Below the pieces are notes generated by a model that had not been told where the DNA came from, did no database searches, and saw only the letters and a program-made list of their open reading frames with translations. DNA of 64,000 bases from Hymenopellis radicata. Taxonomy: Eukaryota; Basidiomycota; Agaricomycetes; Agaricales; Physalacriaceae. The position numbers were made by a program, and so were the translations under genes. Location: the NCBI GenBank assembly GCA_015501595.1, contig JADNRX010000060.1, forward strand, positions 1 to 64,000. The letters are read 5' to 3'. Positions 24,068 to 34,124 of this stretch are shown piece by piece. The number at the start of each line of letters is the position of its first letter. Position 1 is the stretch's first letter.

Positions 24068-24442
24068 TGAAATCGTTGTCCTCTCCGTGATTTCGCCTGT
24101 CCTAGCAACTGAACCTGACAATTGAGTCTGCAGACCTGTAAACACTAGTGAGTTGCTATCTGATCCACGTAATTGTCAACGAGGTTGCACGACACTACTG
24201 GAATCAAATTGACCTCTCGACGCTTCTAAATCTCTGGATCTTCTCCAGCTGATCTTCTCATATTTTCTTTTCTGACGACACGCCGAATTCATTTCCAAAT
24301 TCAACACATGTTTCGTGACCACAGTGCAACGTTCCAAGAGCGTGTCTGACCCTGTAATCCGGAGCGGGATAATATTTTTTTCAGGCATACTTATACGCTG
24401 CGTTCAGGCATCGATACACTCATCGATCCATCCTACTACGAT

Positions 24443-25866
24443 ATGTCGATCCCCACTATCATCAACAAGCGCGCGCCTGGTGTGCCCTTCTACACGCCGC
24501 TGCAGAGCCCCCGGCGGGAACTGCGCGCGCGGACGCGAAGGAGACGCTCCTGTTCAAGCCTCTGACGATTCGCGGGTCGAGTTCCCTAACCGTGTCTGGG
24601 TCCGTACTTGACCGGCGTCCACGATCTCGATAGACGCTGACCTTATTCGCCATGCTAGGTCTCCCCGATGCAGCAGTACTCTGCTGAAAACGGCAACATG
24701 ACCCCATGGCACTTTGCTTATCTTGGAGGAATCCTCATCCGCGGTGAGGATAACGTCGTCAGCGGTCCCCGCGCGCGAGACTGATTATTCTGCAGGTCCT
24801 GGGTTGACCTTTGTCGAGGGATCCGCCGTGACTCCCGATGGGCGCATCACGCCAGAGGATTTGGGCCTCTGGGACGACTCCCAGATCGCCTCGCATAAAA
24901 AGGCTGTCGACTTTGCCCACTCTCAGAACCAAAAGATCGGTCTCCAGGTATGTATATCCATGTCAAGCCCGCACGCTCTAACCAGTTCCACGAATAGCTC
25001 ATGCACGCCGGTCGCAAAGGTTCCTGCGTCGCTCTGTACCTGAGCTTCAGCGCGGTATCCAACGCTGCCGCCGGCGGCTGGTCCGATCGTCTCCTCGCTC
25101 CTTCCGCAGTGCCTTTCCACGAAGGCTACCCCGTGCCACGCGAGATGACGATCAAGGAGATCGAGGAGCACGTCGTCGCGTTCAAGGAGGCTGCTCGTCG
25201 CGCTGTAACGGCCGGCTACGACGTACTCAACATCCACGCTGCTCACGGCTACCTTCTCTCCGAATTCCTCAGCCCTGTCGCGAACAAGCGGACTGACAAG
25301 TACGGAGGCTCTTTTGAGAACCGGATTCGATTCCTCGTCGAGATTGTAGACGCTGTGAGGGCCACTGTTCCTGACTCTATGCCTATCGTCGTTCGGTATG
25401 TTGATGCATTTGACGCGTCGTTTTCGGGCAACTTACCCCTTTCCTTAGTGTCTCTGCCACCGACTGCCTGGAAGACGTCCCCGAAGCTGGCCCCAGCTGG
25501 ACCGTTCCGGAAACCGTCAAACTCTCGCATGTCCTGCGCGAGCACGGTGTCGATGTCATGGACATCTCTTCCGGCGGCCAGTCTCTCGCACAGACCATCA
25601 ACGTCTTCAACTCCCAATCTGGCTTTGCCAAGGAGGTGAAGAAGAGTGTCCAGGACTCAATGTTTGTTGGCTGCCTGGGAGGAATCACGTCCGGAGAGGT
25701 TGCCGAGTCCTACCTCCAGGAAGGGCGTGGAGATGTCGTATTCGTTGGACGCAAGTTCTTAGAGAACCCCGGCGCTGCCTGGCAATTCGCTGAGGACCTC
25801 GGCGTCAACGTCGCCATGTCGAAGCAGCTGGAGTGGCCGTTCATTGGACGGGGCAAGCGTGCTTAA
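24443..25866 (+). CDS. Old Yellow Enzyme-type NADH:flavin oxidoreductase, two frameshifts
   Basis: FMN-dependent ene-reductase of the YqjM-like branch. Reads [74 protein letters not shown], the catalytic-site block [47 protein letters not shown] and [13 protein letters not shown]. Introns follow VWV, ILIR, KIGLQ and PIVVR. The usual Cys of SPMCQYS is Gln here. Two one-base losses near the 5' end break the frame: the C5 run at about 24508-24512 needs six, and GGG at about 24573-24575 needs four. Downstream of 24660 the frame is clean to the TAA at 25866. ATG 24443 begins the family-like N-terminus. Confidence 0.88.
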
Positions 25867-27754
25867 TAGAATAGAATACCTGTGTACACCTTACGATTTT
25901 AGTCTTTTTCGGGGAAAACAATGGATTTTTTACGCTCTCAAAACGCACCATCTCATATTTCGAAGACTTGCTATGACGGTTACTTGGAGACACTTTCCAG
26001 ACAACTGTGACGCGCCACGATGGATAGATAATACTCGTCTGCGTCTATGCCAAGAAGGAAGGAAGGAAGAATGGTATCCCAGCGGCCGGCCGAGCTTCGC
26101 GACGCCACGCGTCTAGATCTTGGACTGTCAGATGATCGATGTGAATTGTGAAATCAATTCGACGGTGAGCAAACGGCAAGTCGGCGCGATGGTAAGTGAA
26201 TCGAGCTTGCTCAAGTAGTCTCTCGCTCTGACTCTCTCGGGTAACTCATCTGCTGAGATAAAGTCTCTGGCTATTCAAGAAAGGCCATGTAGTCTCCCTA
26301 GGACGTATAAAGTCATTCCGGTTTCAGTGTCGGCGGTGGTAAGAACTTGCGAGAAGAGTCAACGAAGAGTCCACATGCCAGTAAGATCACATACCCATTT
26401 GACGACCTCTAGGAAACACATTGCCTTGTTGAATAAGAGCTTCCCCGGCTGTTGGTTCGTGGCTCCATGGGGTCGCCAGGCGCTTGCCGTCGATTGACAT
26501 ACCATAACCGCAGCTAAATAGTAAACATATGATGTGGAGAAGCTGAAAAAGGGGGGGGGATATTTTGTAACTGGATGAATTTGTTCATTACCTCATTCGA
26601 AGCCATTGGAGCCACGACCAAGATGTTTCACAATCTGATATGTAGAGATGTAGCTGAGGTGCGCACCGTGAACAATAAACTTACCAAGGTCAAATTTCGG
26701 GCATGACGGAGATTCAGCAAAGTATACACCCAACCGGCACGCATTCAGCGCGATATGCGCGTATCCAGCTATCTTGAAGAGATGTGCGATCTGAGTTACT
26801 GTCATTGTCCGATGGGGAGGACGAAGTGACCAAAGTTAGCTTGTCAATCAGCAGAGTTTCCGACAGACCGGATTCTAAGAGTTGATGTCGAAAAAAGTAT
26901 TTAATACTTAATGGAATGACCGACATGGGAAGATGTTTCAGCGACGGGCTGTGAAACATTATGATGCTTACATCTAATAGAAGCCACAACACACACATGC
27001 ACGACGAGGCATATTCCAACTCTCAAGACGATGGTGGCAAGCGGTACCTTGAGTGGAAGATTCGCAACTTGTTGTCTGACCTAGCGTTGTAGACGTGAGG
27101 AGATTAAGCCAGGACCCACTGCTGTAATATAGATTTTGAGAACGCGAGCGACATGGAAGAAGGAGGAAGGTTTGGTGGTCGGCGCCACGTGATCCCGAAT
27201 GGATCGGGATTGCCGCCGGCGTGGACGCGCTCTTCGTTTTGCGCGTCCATCACCAGGCCTCAAGGTTCTGCCTCTGGCGACGATTTTTCTTGTGCCCACC
27301 CGCCTCTTCCTTCCCTTTTTCTTTTGCCGCTTACGCTTGGTTGTTCCGGGTTTCCCGGGTTCCCGGTACTTCCTGGTGTCAGGAGATCGTCCTCCAGCGC
27401 TGACATTTTCGGTCATGCGCGTGTGGCGGCCTTAAACCATTTTTGGTAAAGCCGCCCGCTTGCCTCTCGCCGCAAAGCGGCGGAGGTCGATGTCCTTCCC
27501 AACCCTTACGAAGACATATTACACAATTGTATTCTGTCCCGCAAACAGGCGCCAACCAAAGAGTAGCTATTTCTTACTCTTGCCGTCACTCGAAGCTTGG
27601 CAGCGCTGTTTTCCTATCTCCCAATGTGCACATACCGGTGTGATCGTTTTTGGAAGCATTCAATTTACACGGCGCCTAACTCTTCGGCCTTCTATAGAAC
27701 ACGCGTATTTTGGGTGCCAGCGGTGTACGTCAAGGCTTGCATTGACCTCCCACG
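25867..27754. other. Gene-poor stretch
   Basis: No recognisable gene. A minus-strand frame at 26593-26805 reads smoothly (contains CRLGVYFAESPSCPKFDLGK) and may be one exon of a small unidentified gene, with further minus-strand coding-like sequence to about 27019, but no family is recognised. A G9 run lies near 26550. Around 27160-27420 both strands have GC-rich chance frames. Confidence 0.4.
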
Positions 27755-29250
27755 ATGGCGCCCCTCCACATCCCAGGTGTTGAGAATCTCGCCTTGATGT
27801 GCGTCGTACGCTGTCCTTTTTGACCTCCTCTGAGGATCTGCTTGTAGAACAGGTCCTTTCATCTTGGGATATATGTGGAGCTACTGTCTATACGGTGTGC
27901 TCATCGTTCAAGTCTGTTCGTACTTTATCGTCGTTCATCCAATTCTTGCTTATTCGACGTTAGACGTGTATGCGGAACGATTCGGTCATGACAGAGCAAC
28001 ACTGAAGATCCTGGGTATGCTTCTTCACGATCTCGTGATGTTTTTCTTATGCCGATGCGCCCAGTCTGGACTCTCTTCTTCCTCGAGACCGTGTTTACAG
28101 TATTCATGACTATCGCGGCGTGGAACACTTTCGGATCTCACTGGGGCGACACAGAAGCCATTCTTGTCTTGGACTGGAGCTGGACACCCCTACCACCTCT
28201 CTCCAGCTTCAGTGAGTAGTTCTTACGTGTATTCTTCAGGCTGAATCGATGATTGGATACGGAGTGGGCGGTATGGCACAGACATTCTATGCATGGCGCA
28301 TATATTGTCTGACGCGGAGTTTCTGGTTGCCCGTGATCATTGAGCTCGTAAGTAACGTTATTTCATCCGATGTATGGGTACTAACGCCTTTCATTTTTTT
28401 ACCCAGGTTATGCTGATGCAGCTTACTGCAACCTTTGTCTTTACCATCCGCGTAAGCTCGACCATTTAACATCGTGGCACATTGACAAAACAGGAATCAT
28501 AGTACTTCAGCGGCGACCGAAGAGTGCTCAATCTTTTCAACTTTTCCGATGAGATCACAGTGCGTGTCCTAGTCACTCGTTTAAAACTGAAACGCATCTA
28601 TGACTCAGACCAGATCTGGTTAGCTGGCAGCGCAGCGTGCGACCTTATAATAACACTCTCACTCGTTGTTCTCCTCTACCGGCGCAAACCCGACAGCGCT
28701 GGCCCGCACGCAGCTTTTCGATCCACAGCAGATCTTATCAACAAGCTCATCCGCGTCAACATGGAGACCGGCATGATCACCAGCTTCGGCGCGATCACCG
28801 AGCTGGCTTTGTTTCTGAGTACTCACCAGTATAATATACATCTCATCCTATTCCTGATGCTAGGAAAACTGTAAGCTCGTGTGTTTTCGATTCATAGACG
28901 GGAGTTTACACACCCATTAGGTACTCGAATACTCTGATGGCGACACTCAACTATCGCGACCCAATTCGACAGTCTGGTCCCGACATCGTCCTGCAAAGCG
29001 CGTTCTGGGCCGATGGGGATACGAACTTTCATGGATCTTTCGGAAATCAGCGTTCATTAGACGTGAGGTGTACGACCGAAACAGACGACATAGCGCTTCA
29101 GGTTGGTTTATATCCCGATACCATCGATTTGCGTCCATTACCAACGGCTCTACGCAGGAATTCAGCACTGCTGATGACGAAGGAAGTCCGCCTCAGAGCC
29201 GCGGAGAAGAGATATGGCGAAAGAAGCCAGGCCTAGCCATTGTGGAGTAA
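27755..29250 (+). CDS. Seven-helix membrane protein, DUF6534-like (2)
   Basis: Starts MAPLHIPGVENLAL (ATG 27755). After the first intron it gives TGPFILGYMWSYCLYGVLIVQ, cut here for length, then YVYAERFGHDRATLKIL, VWTLFFLETVF, FGSHWGDTEAI, GVGGMAQTFYAWRIYCLT, IWLAGSAACDLIITLSLVVL, LINKLIRVNMETGMITSF and LMLGKLYSNTLMATLNYRD. The last two are hallmark blocks of the DUF6534 family (helices 6-7). It ends EEIWRKKPGLAIVE at 29250. Seven hydrophobic segments are visible. At the intron near 28215 the phases disagree by one, so an indel or an alternative splice is likely. Function unknown; these proteins form large families in Agaricomycetes. Confidence 0.78.
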
Positions 29251-30446
29251 TACTTTGTGGATTTGTTTACGCAAATGGCGCAGAGCGGAAGACCCATTCA
29301 AACGTTTGAAGACAGGAACTTCTTCGTCCTGGGCGGGCTGACTAAGCGCGCTCCTCTATTCTTTCGTAGCGCTTTGCTTTCAGTTCAGGTATTTCCGATG
29401 GGAAGGCAGTAAATGAACTGCGCATCTCCGTTGCTCCATCTGGAGCTCCTCACATTGTAAATGTAATGCAGTTTCAGCGCAGGAGAGGGATTATAAACGC
29501 GCTGGCGATGCTTGTCTTGACTCTTGCATGCAATTCGTCGTCCTACCCCATCGAAGCCCAAGTCACATATGGTATTGCATTCAATGGCGTTACCAGGAAG
29601 ACGGTTCCGCTGTCGGAGGACTTGGCGGGCCGTCCGCAGCCTGACTCGTCCCGCGTTGGTGGAGGATCCTGGAGGACGCTTGAGAGAAGGGCTTTGGGAA
29701 TACCGGATGGATCTCATTCCGCTGTTTCCCTTCGTGGTTAAACGTTTTGATAGACGGACGAGATAGATCCCAGAAAGCCGAAACAAGGAGGTGATGGGCG
29801 TCGTTCGTGATTTCAAGACTTATCTTCTCCAAGGGCCAGTTCAGTAGAGATGGTTTTCGATGCTGGAACGGCTTTCGTTAAGCCTCTTCTTGGGAGTAAG
29901 TCTATCGTGTCATTGTTTGAATCTTGTAGGAGATGCAGAGCCTCTTCTTGAACATCAACTTCCGATGCGCATGGCGGTAGGATACAAATGCGCCGCCACG
30001 CAGATGATCAGAGGCGGAGGAATCATTGGTTCGAGTTGGCAGATATTCGTCAATCTCATCAGTCCGCTATATGCCAGGCGCTGCTTCCGCGGTTGCGAAA
30101 AAGGGTGCACGAAGACTATCAGCGTCTGATACTTATCACCGGGTTAGCCCTATATGAACGTCTATTCTGCGACCAAGTTTGCTATAGGCGGGTTGCTGGT
30201 GGGTTCCCGTGGTAGCCACAATGACGACCTTGGTATACCAAGTACTCATGTAGCGCAGGAGTTCGGTCCGCTGTTAATGCGTACTGTCTGGACTCCTCTG
30301 AGTGCATTGCATTGAGTTTGCTTATCCTTCTTACCTTCCTGACTGGCTGTAGTCGAACACCTTGGGGAGGAACTTGCTGCGCAGGATCGTAAACTGATGG
30401 TAAAGTCCAATGTCATGATGTGTACGAGTATATGTTGTTGATGCTG
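29251..30446. other. No supported gene
   Basis: Overlapping frames on both strands between 29385 and 29832 have no domain and no splice-consistent extension. The region probably contains 3' untranslated sequence of the membrane-protein gene and unannotated spacer. Confidence 0.45.
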
Positions 30447-30578
30447 TCAGTGAAGTGGGCTGAGAGCAGATGTTTCGGGTGTCGTCTCCTTCTTTGCATC
30501 TCCAGACGAGCGCGCACAGGTAATTGGCTGTGTGATCGTGAGACTGAGTGCGATCAGAACGAAGATGAGTAGTTTCAT
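30447..30578 (-). CDS. Possible 43-residue secreted peptide
   Basis: From ATG 30578 on the minus strand: MKLLIFVLIALSLTITQ, a good signal peptide (Lys, then a Leu/Ile-rich core, with PITCA before a likely cleavage site), followed by about 21 polar residues RSSGDAKKETTPETSALSP and LH. No Cys pattern or CaaX end, so it is not a typical pheromone precursor. It could be the first exon of a longer gene or a chance frame. No homologue recalled. Confidence 0.3.
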   Translation of the reverse strand: MKLLIFVLIALSLTITQPITCARSSGDAKKETTPETSALSPLH

Positions 30579-30825
30579 CCCGCCCAGCGGGATGAATGTT
30601 ACGTGCAAGATCTGAGAAAAATGCTGTACGAAAACGAAGCATAGAATAAAATCAAAGTACCGCGCCTGGAGTTGCGAATGAATGACCACTCCAATCGGAG
30701 ACTTAACGTCCGCATAGGAAGCCAGAGCGTACAGTTGTTAAACGTTCAAGAAGATATATTCGAATCCTACATTATGTTGCTGAATCTATCAAGAAATAGT
30801 TAGTCAACGAGTACGTAGCCTGCAC

Positions 30826-32267
30826 TCAAGTCCGGAAAATCCGCAATAACCTCGCGTCACTGACAATGTGCGTCCTGCAAAGCGGACATTCACGTGTGCT
30901 GTTCATCACAAGCTCGGAACAGGCTCGACATAGAGCAAGATGACTGGAAACCATTAGAGATGACTGAGAAAGCAAACACTCTAATCTTACCCGCAGTCAA
31001 CAATCGCGATATTCGCGTCTTCGTCCTGGCAGACAACACATATACCGCTCCTTTCCAGTGGTACGCGGGGCATAGGTCGGTCATTCGCAGGAGATGCTCC
31101 GGATGCGTCTCTTTCTCTGTTCTCCATCTCCTCCACCTCTCGCAGAGCCCTCTCCATTTCCACTCTTTCCCTCTCCTGGTGGGTTCTCTGCGCTTGCAGC
31201 CTCTCTTCTTCGTCTCGTCTCCTCTTCGCCTCTTCCTCCGCCCTTTCACTATTCACCAGTTCTTTCACTTTTGATACCAACTCCTCTTTCTCCAAGAACG
31301 GACCGAGGTGGACGTGATTATCGAGCAGAATCGCCTTTAGTGTGTGCACGGACAGTGCGGATATCTGAGCGGGTGAGTAGGTGAAGAGCGTGGGAAGCGA
31401 AGGGGTGGGAGGAGGAGGTGTGGGTCGAGTATTGGGAGGAGGGGGAGGAGGTGTCGGGCGGTGCGCAGATGGTACTCGCGGGCGAGGTGGCGGGTGTGGT
31501 GGTTGGGCTTGGCGTGGAGGCTGGGGAGGTGGCGTCGGACGCGTTGAAGCTGGTGGCAGATCGGGAGCCAGATCGGGACGAGCAAAAGTTGGCTGAGTCC
31601 TTGTGGGAGGCGGGGGCGGAGCAGGAGCAGGAGGAGCAGCGCCACGAGTAAATATGCCACGTGAACGCTCATTGCGATATGGAACGGAATATCGACGATA
31701 ATAGGCCTGTACGGGATGTAAACGAATGCGAATCTCGAGGAAAGAGGAATGCTTACTTCGTGCTCGCGTCCGAGACAGCCATTGTCTCCTCGCTTGCCCA
31801 CAAGCGCTTTCACCACATCATCTTTCTCGACCGCTGTAGTCAGTGAGATATTGTACGCGGTGGCATACTTGCGCAACTTGGTCAGAGGGATGGTCTTCAA
31901 GTGTAGTGGCGACGCTGCGGTTACTGGCTAACGTGTTCAATGAAGCGAATGTGGCTCGCGAGCGTTGGACGCACTGTTAAGCATTTCGACGCAATATGCG
32001 CACACGTTTGCCTGATCGTATCCTGGATTCGTTGCACGGGGAGCAAGCGCACTGTAGTCCGTGCAGCTGTGGCAGTAAAGGTATCCTAAGCCACCTTAAT
32101 TAACGCGCCTCATTTCAAGTCATCAAAGGAAACGTACCGCAGTGTGCGCATGCTCTACTCCTAGTGAAGATGACATTGAACTCTTTGTTGCACTTGCGGC
32201 ATGCCTCGTCCTCTGACTGCTTGGGCGCTATGCCACTCAATAACGGGAGTCCTGTTCTTTGGTCCAT
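30826..32267 (-). CDS. FYVE-SAP-RING E3 ubiquitin ligase (RNF34/RFFL-like)
   Basis: ATG 32267 opens MDQRTGLPLLSGIAPKQ. A FYVE-like zinc finger follows: EACRKCNKEF, RACAHCG (intron) YLYCHSCTDYSAL, NVCAYCVEML. Next comes a SAP-like helix pair (TKLRKYATAYNIS, DDVVKAL), a long Pro-rich linker coded at about 31380-31650, a second SAP-like segment (HTLKAILLDNHV, EEELVSKVKELV), a charged coiled coil rich in Glu/Arg, and a C-terminal RING: CVVCQDEDANIAIVDCG, intron, HLALCRACSELV, CPLCR. It ends RIFRT at 30826. This order matches animal RNF34/RFFL (CARP) ligases. Ubiquitin ligase activity is inferred from the complete RING ligands. The Pro-rich linker makes the middle uncertain. Confidence 0.8.
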
Positions 32268-32594
32268 TCAAGTTGGAAGTCAGTGTCAAGACCCGATTGA
32301 TACAGATCCTGATTGCCGTGATGGTCTTGGTAGTGCGAATGGTTGCAACGTGAGAAACAATTGGAAAGGTTCAAGAAGGTGACGGTTCGGTCAGTTCTGG
32401 GCGTTCTTATGAGCTCCGAAATCGTCGAAGGTTGCAGAACATGGCCGAAGATGACTGAGCAGCGAGCAATCCTGACACGGACCGGAAACTTGCCGGCGCC
32501 GGACTACCCGATATGGCTTGGCATCCGCCCTGCCTGAACCCGAACTCAAAACCGCTCTTGAGCGTGATGAAGAATTGTGTCCATCACTTGCAGT
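32268..32594. other. Intergenic between divergent units
   Basis: 327 bp between the ATG of the ubiquitin-ligase gene and the left edge of the inverted segmental copy. No gene recognised; probably holds the promoter of the ligase gene. Confidence 0.4.
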
Positions 32595-33497
32595 ACTTGC
32601 AAATGGGTAACAAAAATCAACACTGATTCATTCATCAGTCATTGATAAGTGTTAGGTGTAACCCTTTGGATCGTACCTTCGCGCAAGGATGCTGAGAAGC
32701 TGAAGCATATTATGGACATCCGTCCCCGGAGTTTAGAGGCCTCTTATCCCTCTTTCGAACCCCACATAACACTGCTCTCTTTGCCGGCTGATTCTACGAT
32801 TTCTCTCCCAGAACTGCGTGCATCCATTCCCACTACACCTCTAAAGATATCATTCAACTCAGTCAACATCGGGGACCATTTCTTCCGATCTGTCTACATA
32901 GCCGTCAAGCCAACCCCGAGTTGTGGGCACTGCACGCGCATACTCACAAAACCCTAAACCAAGAGCCTCGTACCCCGCTCTTCCCCACATCTCCCTTTGT
33001 TACATTACGGACGAGGATGCCGCTCTTGGAGAGAGAACTAGTTTCTATAATGCACTCAAGGACGCAGGTCGAATGAAACCGACCCAAGACAACGCTGGTG
33101 TCTCCTTGAACTGCTCTCAAGGTGCAGGGGAAGACTGGGTATCGACCTTTGAAGCATCGGAGGTCTGGATTACGGAATGTAACGGCCCCGTGGAAAGCTG
33201 GAAAATTCTCGATAAAGTCTCCCTGTCATGATATTTACAGGTGAGAATGTTTGCTGTTGACTCGCGCGCACCAAAGTTCATATCGAGGATCACTTATATC
33301 CGTACAGCTCCATAGGAACACCGCACGTTTGGATTCCATGCATGCCAAGTATCTTTTCCCTGGACCTTTCAATCGAGTTAGACATCGATCTCGACATTGG
33401 TGCCTCAATGATGTTATTTCGCACAAGCCCGAGCCAAATAAAGCTCTCGTGTACTCGGGAAAGACTCACCCCAGCTGTCGCTCATGTTGCTCTGCGA
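32595..33497 (+). repeat. Inverted copy of the 18563-19484 segment
   Basis: About 900 bp in reverse orientation relative to 18563-19484. Shared landmarks from left to right are ACTTGCAAATGGG, ATCAACACTGATTC, the phosphodiesterase coding sequence, the intergenic spacer and the first bases of the F-box exon (CTCATGTTGCTCTGC). Homology ends inside that exon, directly before the inverted repeat that begins at 33499. Confidence 0.85.
32649..33231 (+). pseudogene. 2',3'-cyclic-nucleotide phosphodiesterase-like (2H family), copy 3, disrupted
   Basis: Most complete of the three copies. It reads GVTLWIVPSRKDAEKLKH, EASYPSFEPHITLLSL (first H-x-T), IGDHFFRSVYIAV, then, after a shift, PHISLCYITDEDAAL (second H-x-S) to ILDKVSLS. 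The family starts Met-Gly-Val; here the codon is GTG directly after a TAA. One base is missing near 32917 (CCAACCCCGAG) and one near 32981 (CTCTTCCCC, where copy 2 has an extra T). Indel sites differ between copies 2 and 3, so comparing them suggests an intact ancestral frame. Could be a degenerate gene or a real gene hit by run-length errors. Confidence 0.68.
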
Positions 33498-33498
33498 G

Positions 33499-33702
33499 TC
33501 TTACCATGTATTTAATACCATGTCTTACTGACTGCTTCTTGAAGATGCTAGTTACACAGCAGCACTTCTTGCTCTGGCCGGAGCTCCAGGCCTGAAACCA
33601 CTGGCAGCTAATGCAACGGCAGCGATGCGCAAGGCACATTTGTTGAATTATTTGGGCATTTTCCCTTAGAATCTTATGGATTCAGTTTGTCCTCTCAGTA
33701 TA
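33499..33702 (+). repeat. Left arm of inverted repeat flanking the kexin gene
   Basis: About 204 bp, from TCTTACCATGTATTTAATAC to CAGTTTGTCCTCTCAGTATA, matching 36934-37136 in reverse complement with roughly 90% identity by eye. It contains an open stretch encoding YTAALLALAGAPGLKPLA then NATAAMRKAHLLNYLGIFP and a stop. Confidence 0.85.
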
Positions 33703-34124
33703 GTTTTGTGTACAGTTACTATAACAGTGGCCTGGAGGGAGCAATATCAATTGTGAGAGTCCTATTACTTATTCTTGTTGCACTACCGAGAAATACCGAG
33801 AGAAATTATGAGTCTGCATCCATAAAGTTGGACTTGCCTCTTGCCTCAGGCTTCAACAGTGCGAGCTCCGGTTTGTGGTGATAGCTTGAATCAAAGTTGA
33901 GCGCCTCAGTGGCATGTACAGGCTACTTGTCACATCCTCGAGATCAAATCCATAGTTTCCGCGGGGTAGGTCGCGATTCTATGAGGATCAACAGCGCGTA
34001 GTCGTTCGCGACGTGACCGGAAACGGCGTGAGAGCGATCGGGCAACGTGGCAGTGTGTGGCTGTGCACCACTGGTTTTCCTTCATTCATTCGTTCCACGC
34101 TCTTGCTGCCAATTGCTCTGCACG

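Noticed and set aside
31381..31651. Gly/Val-rich plus-strand open frames
   Set aside because: They are antisense to the Pro-rich linker of the FYVE-SAP-RING gene; CCT/CCA codons read backwards as GGA/GGT-type codons.
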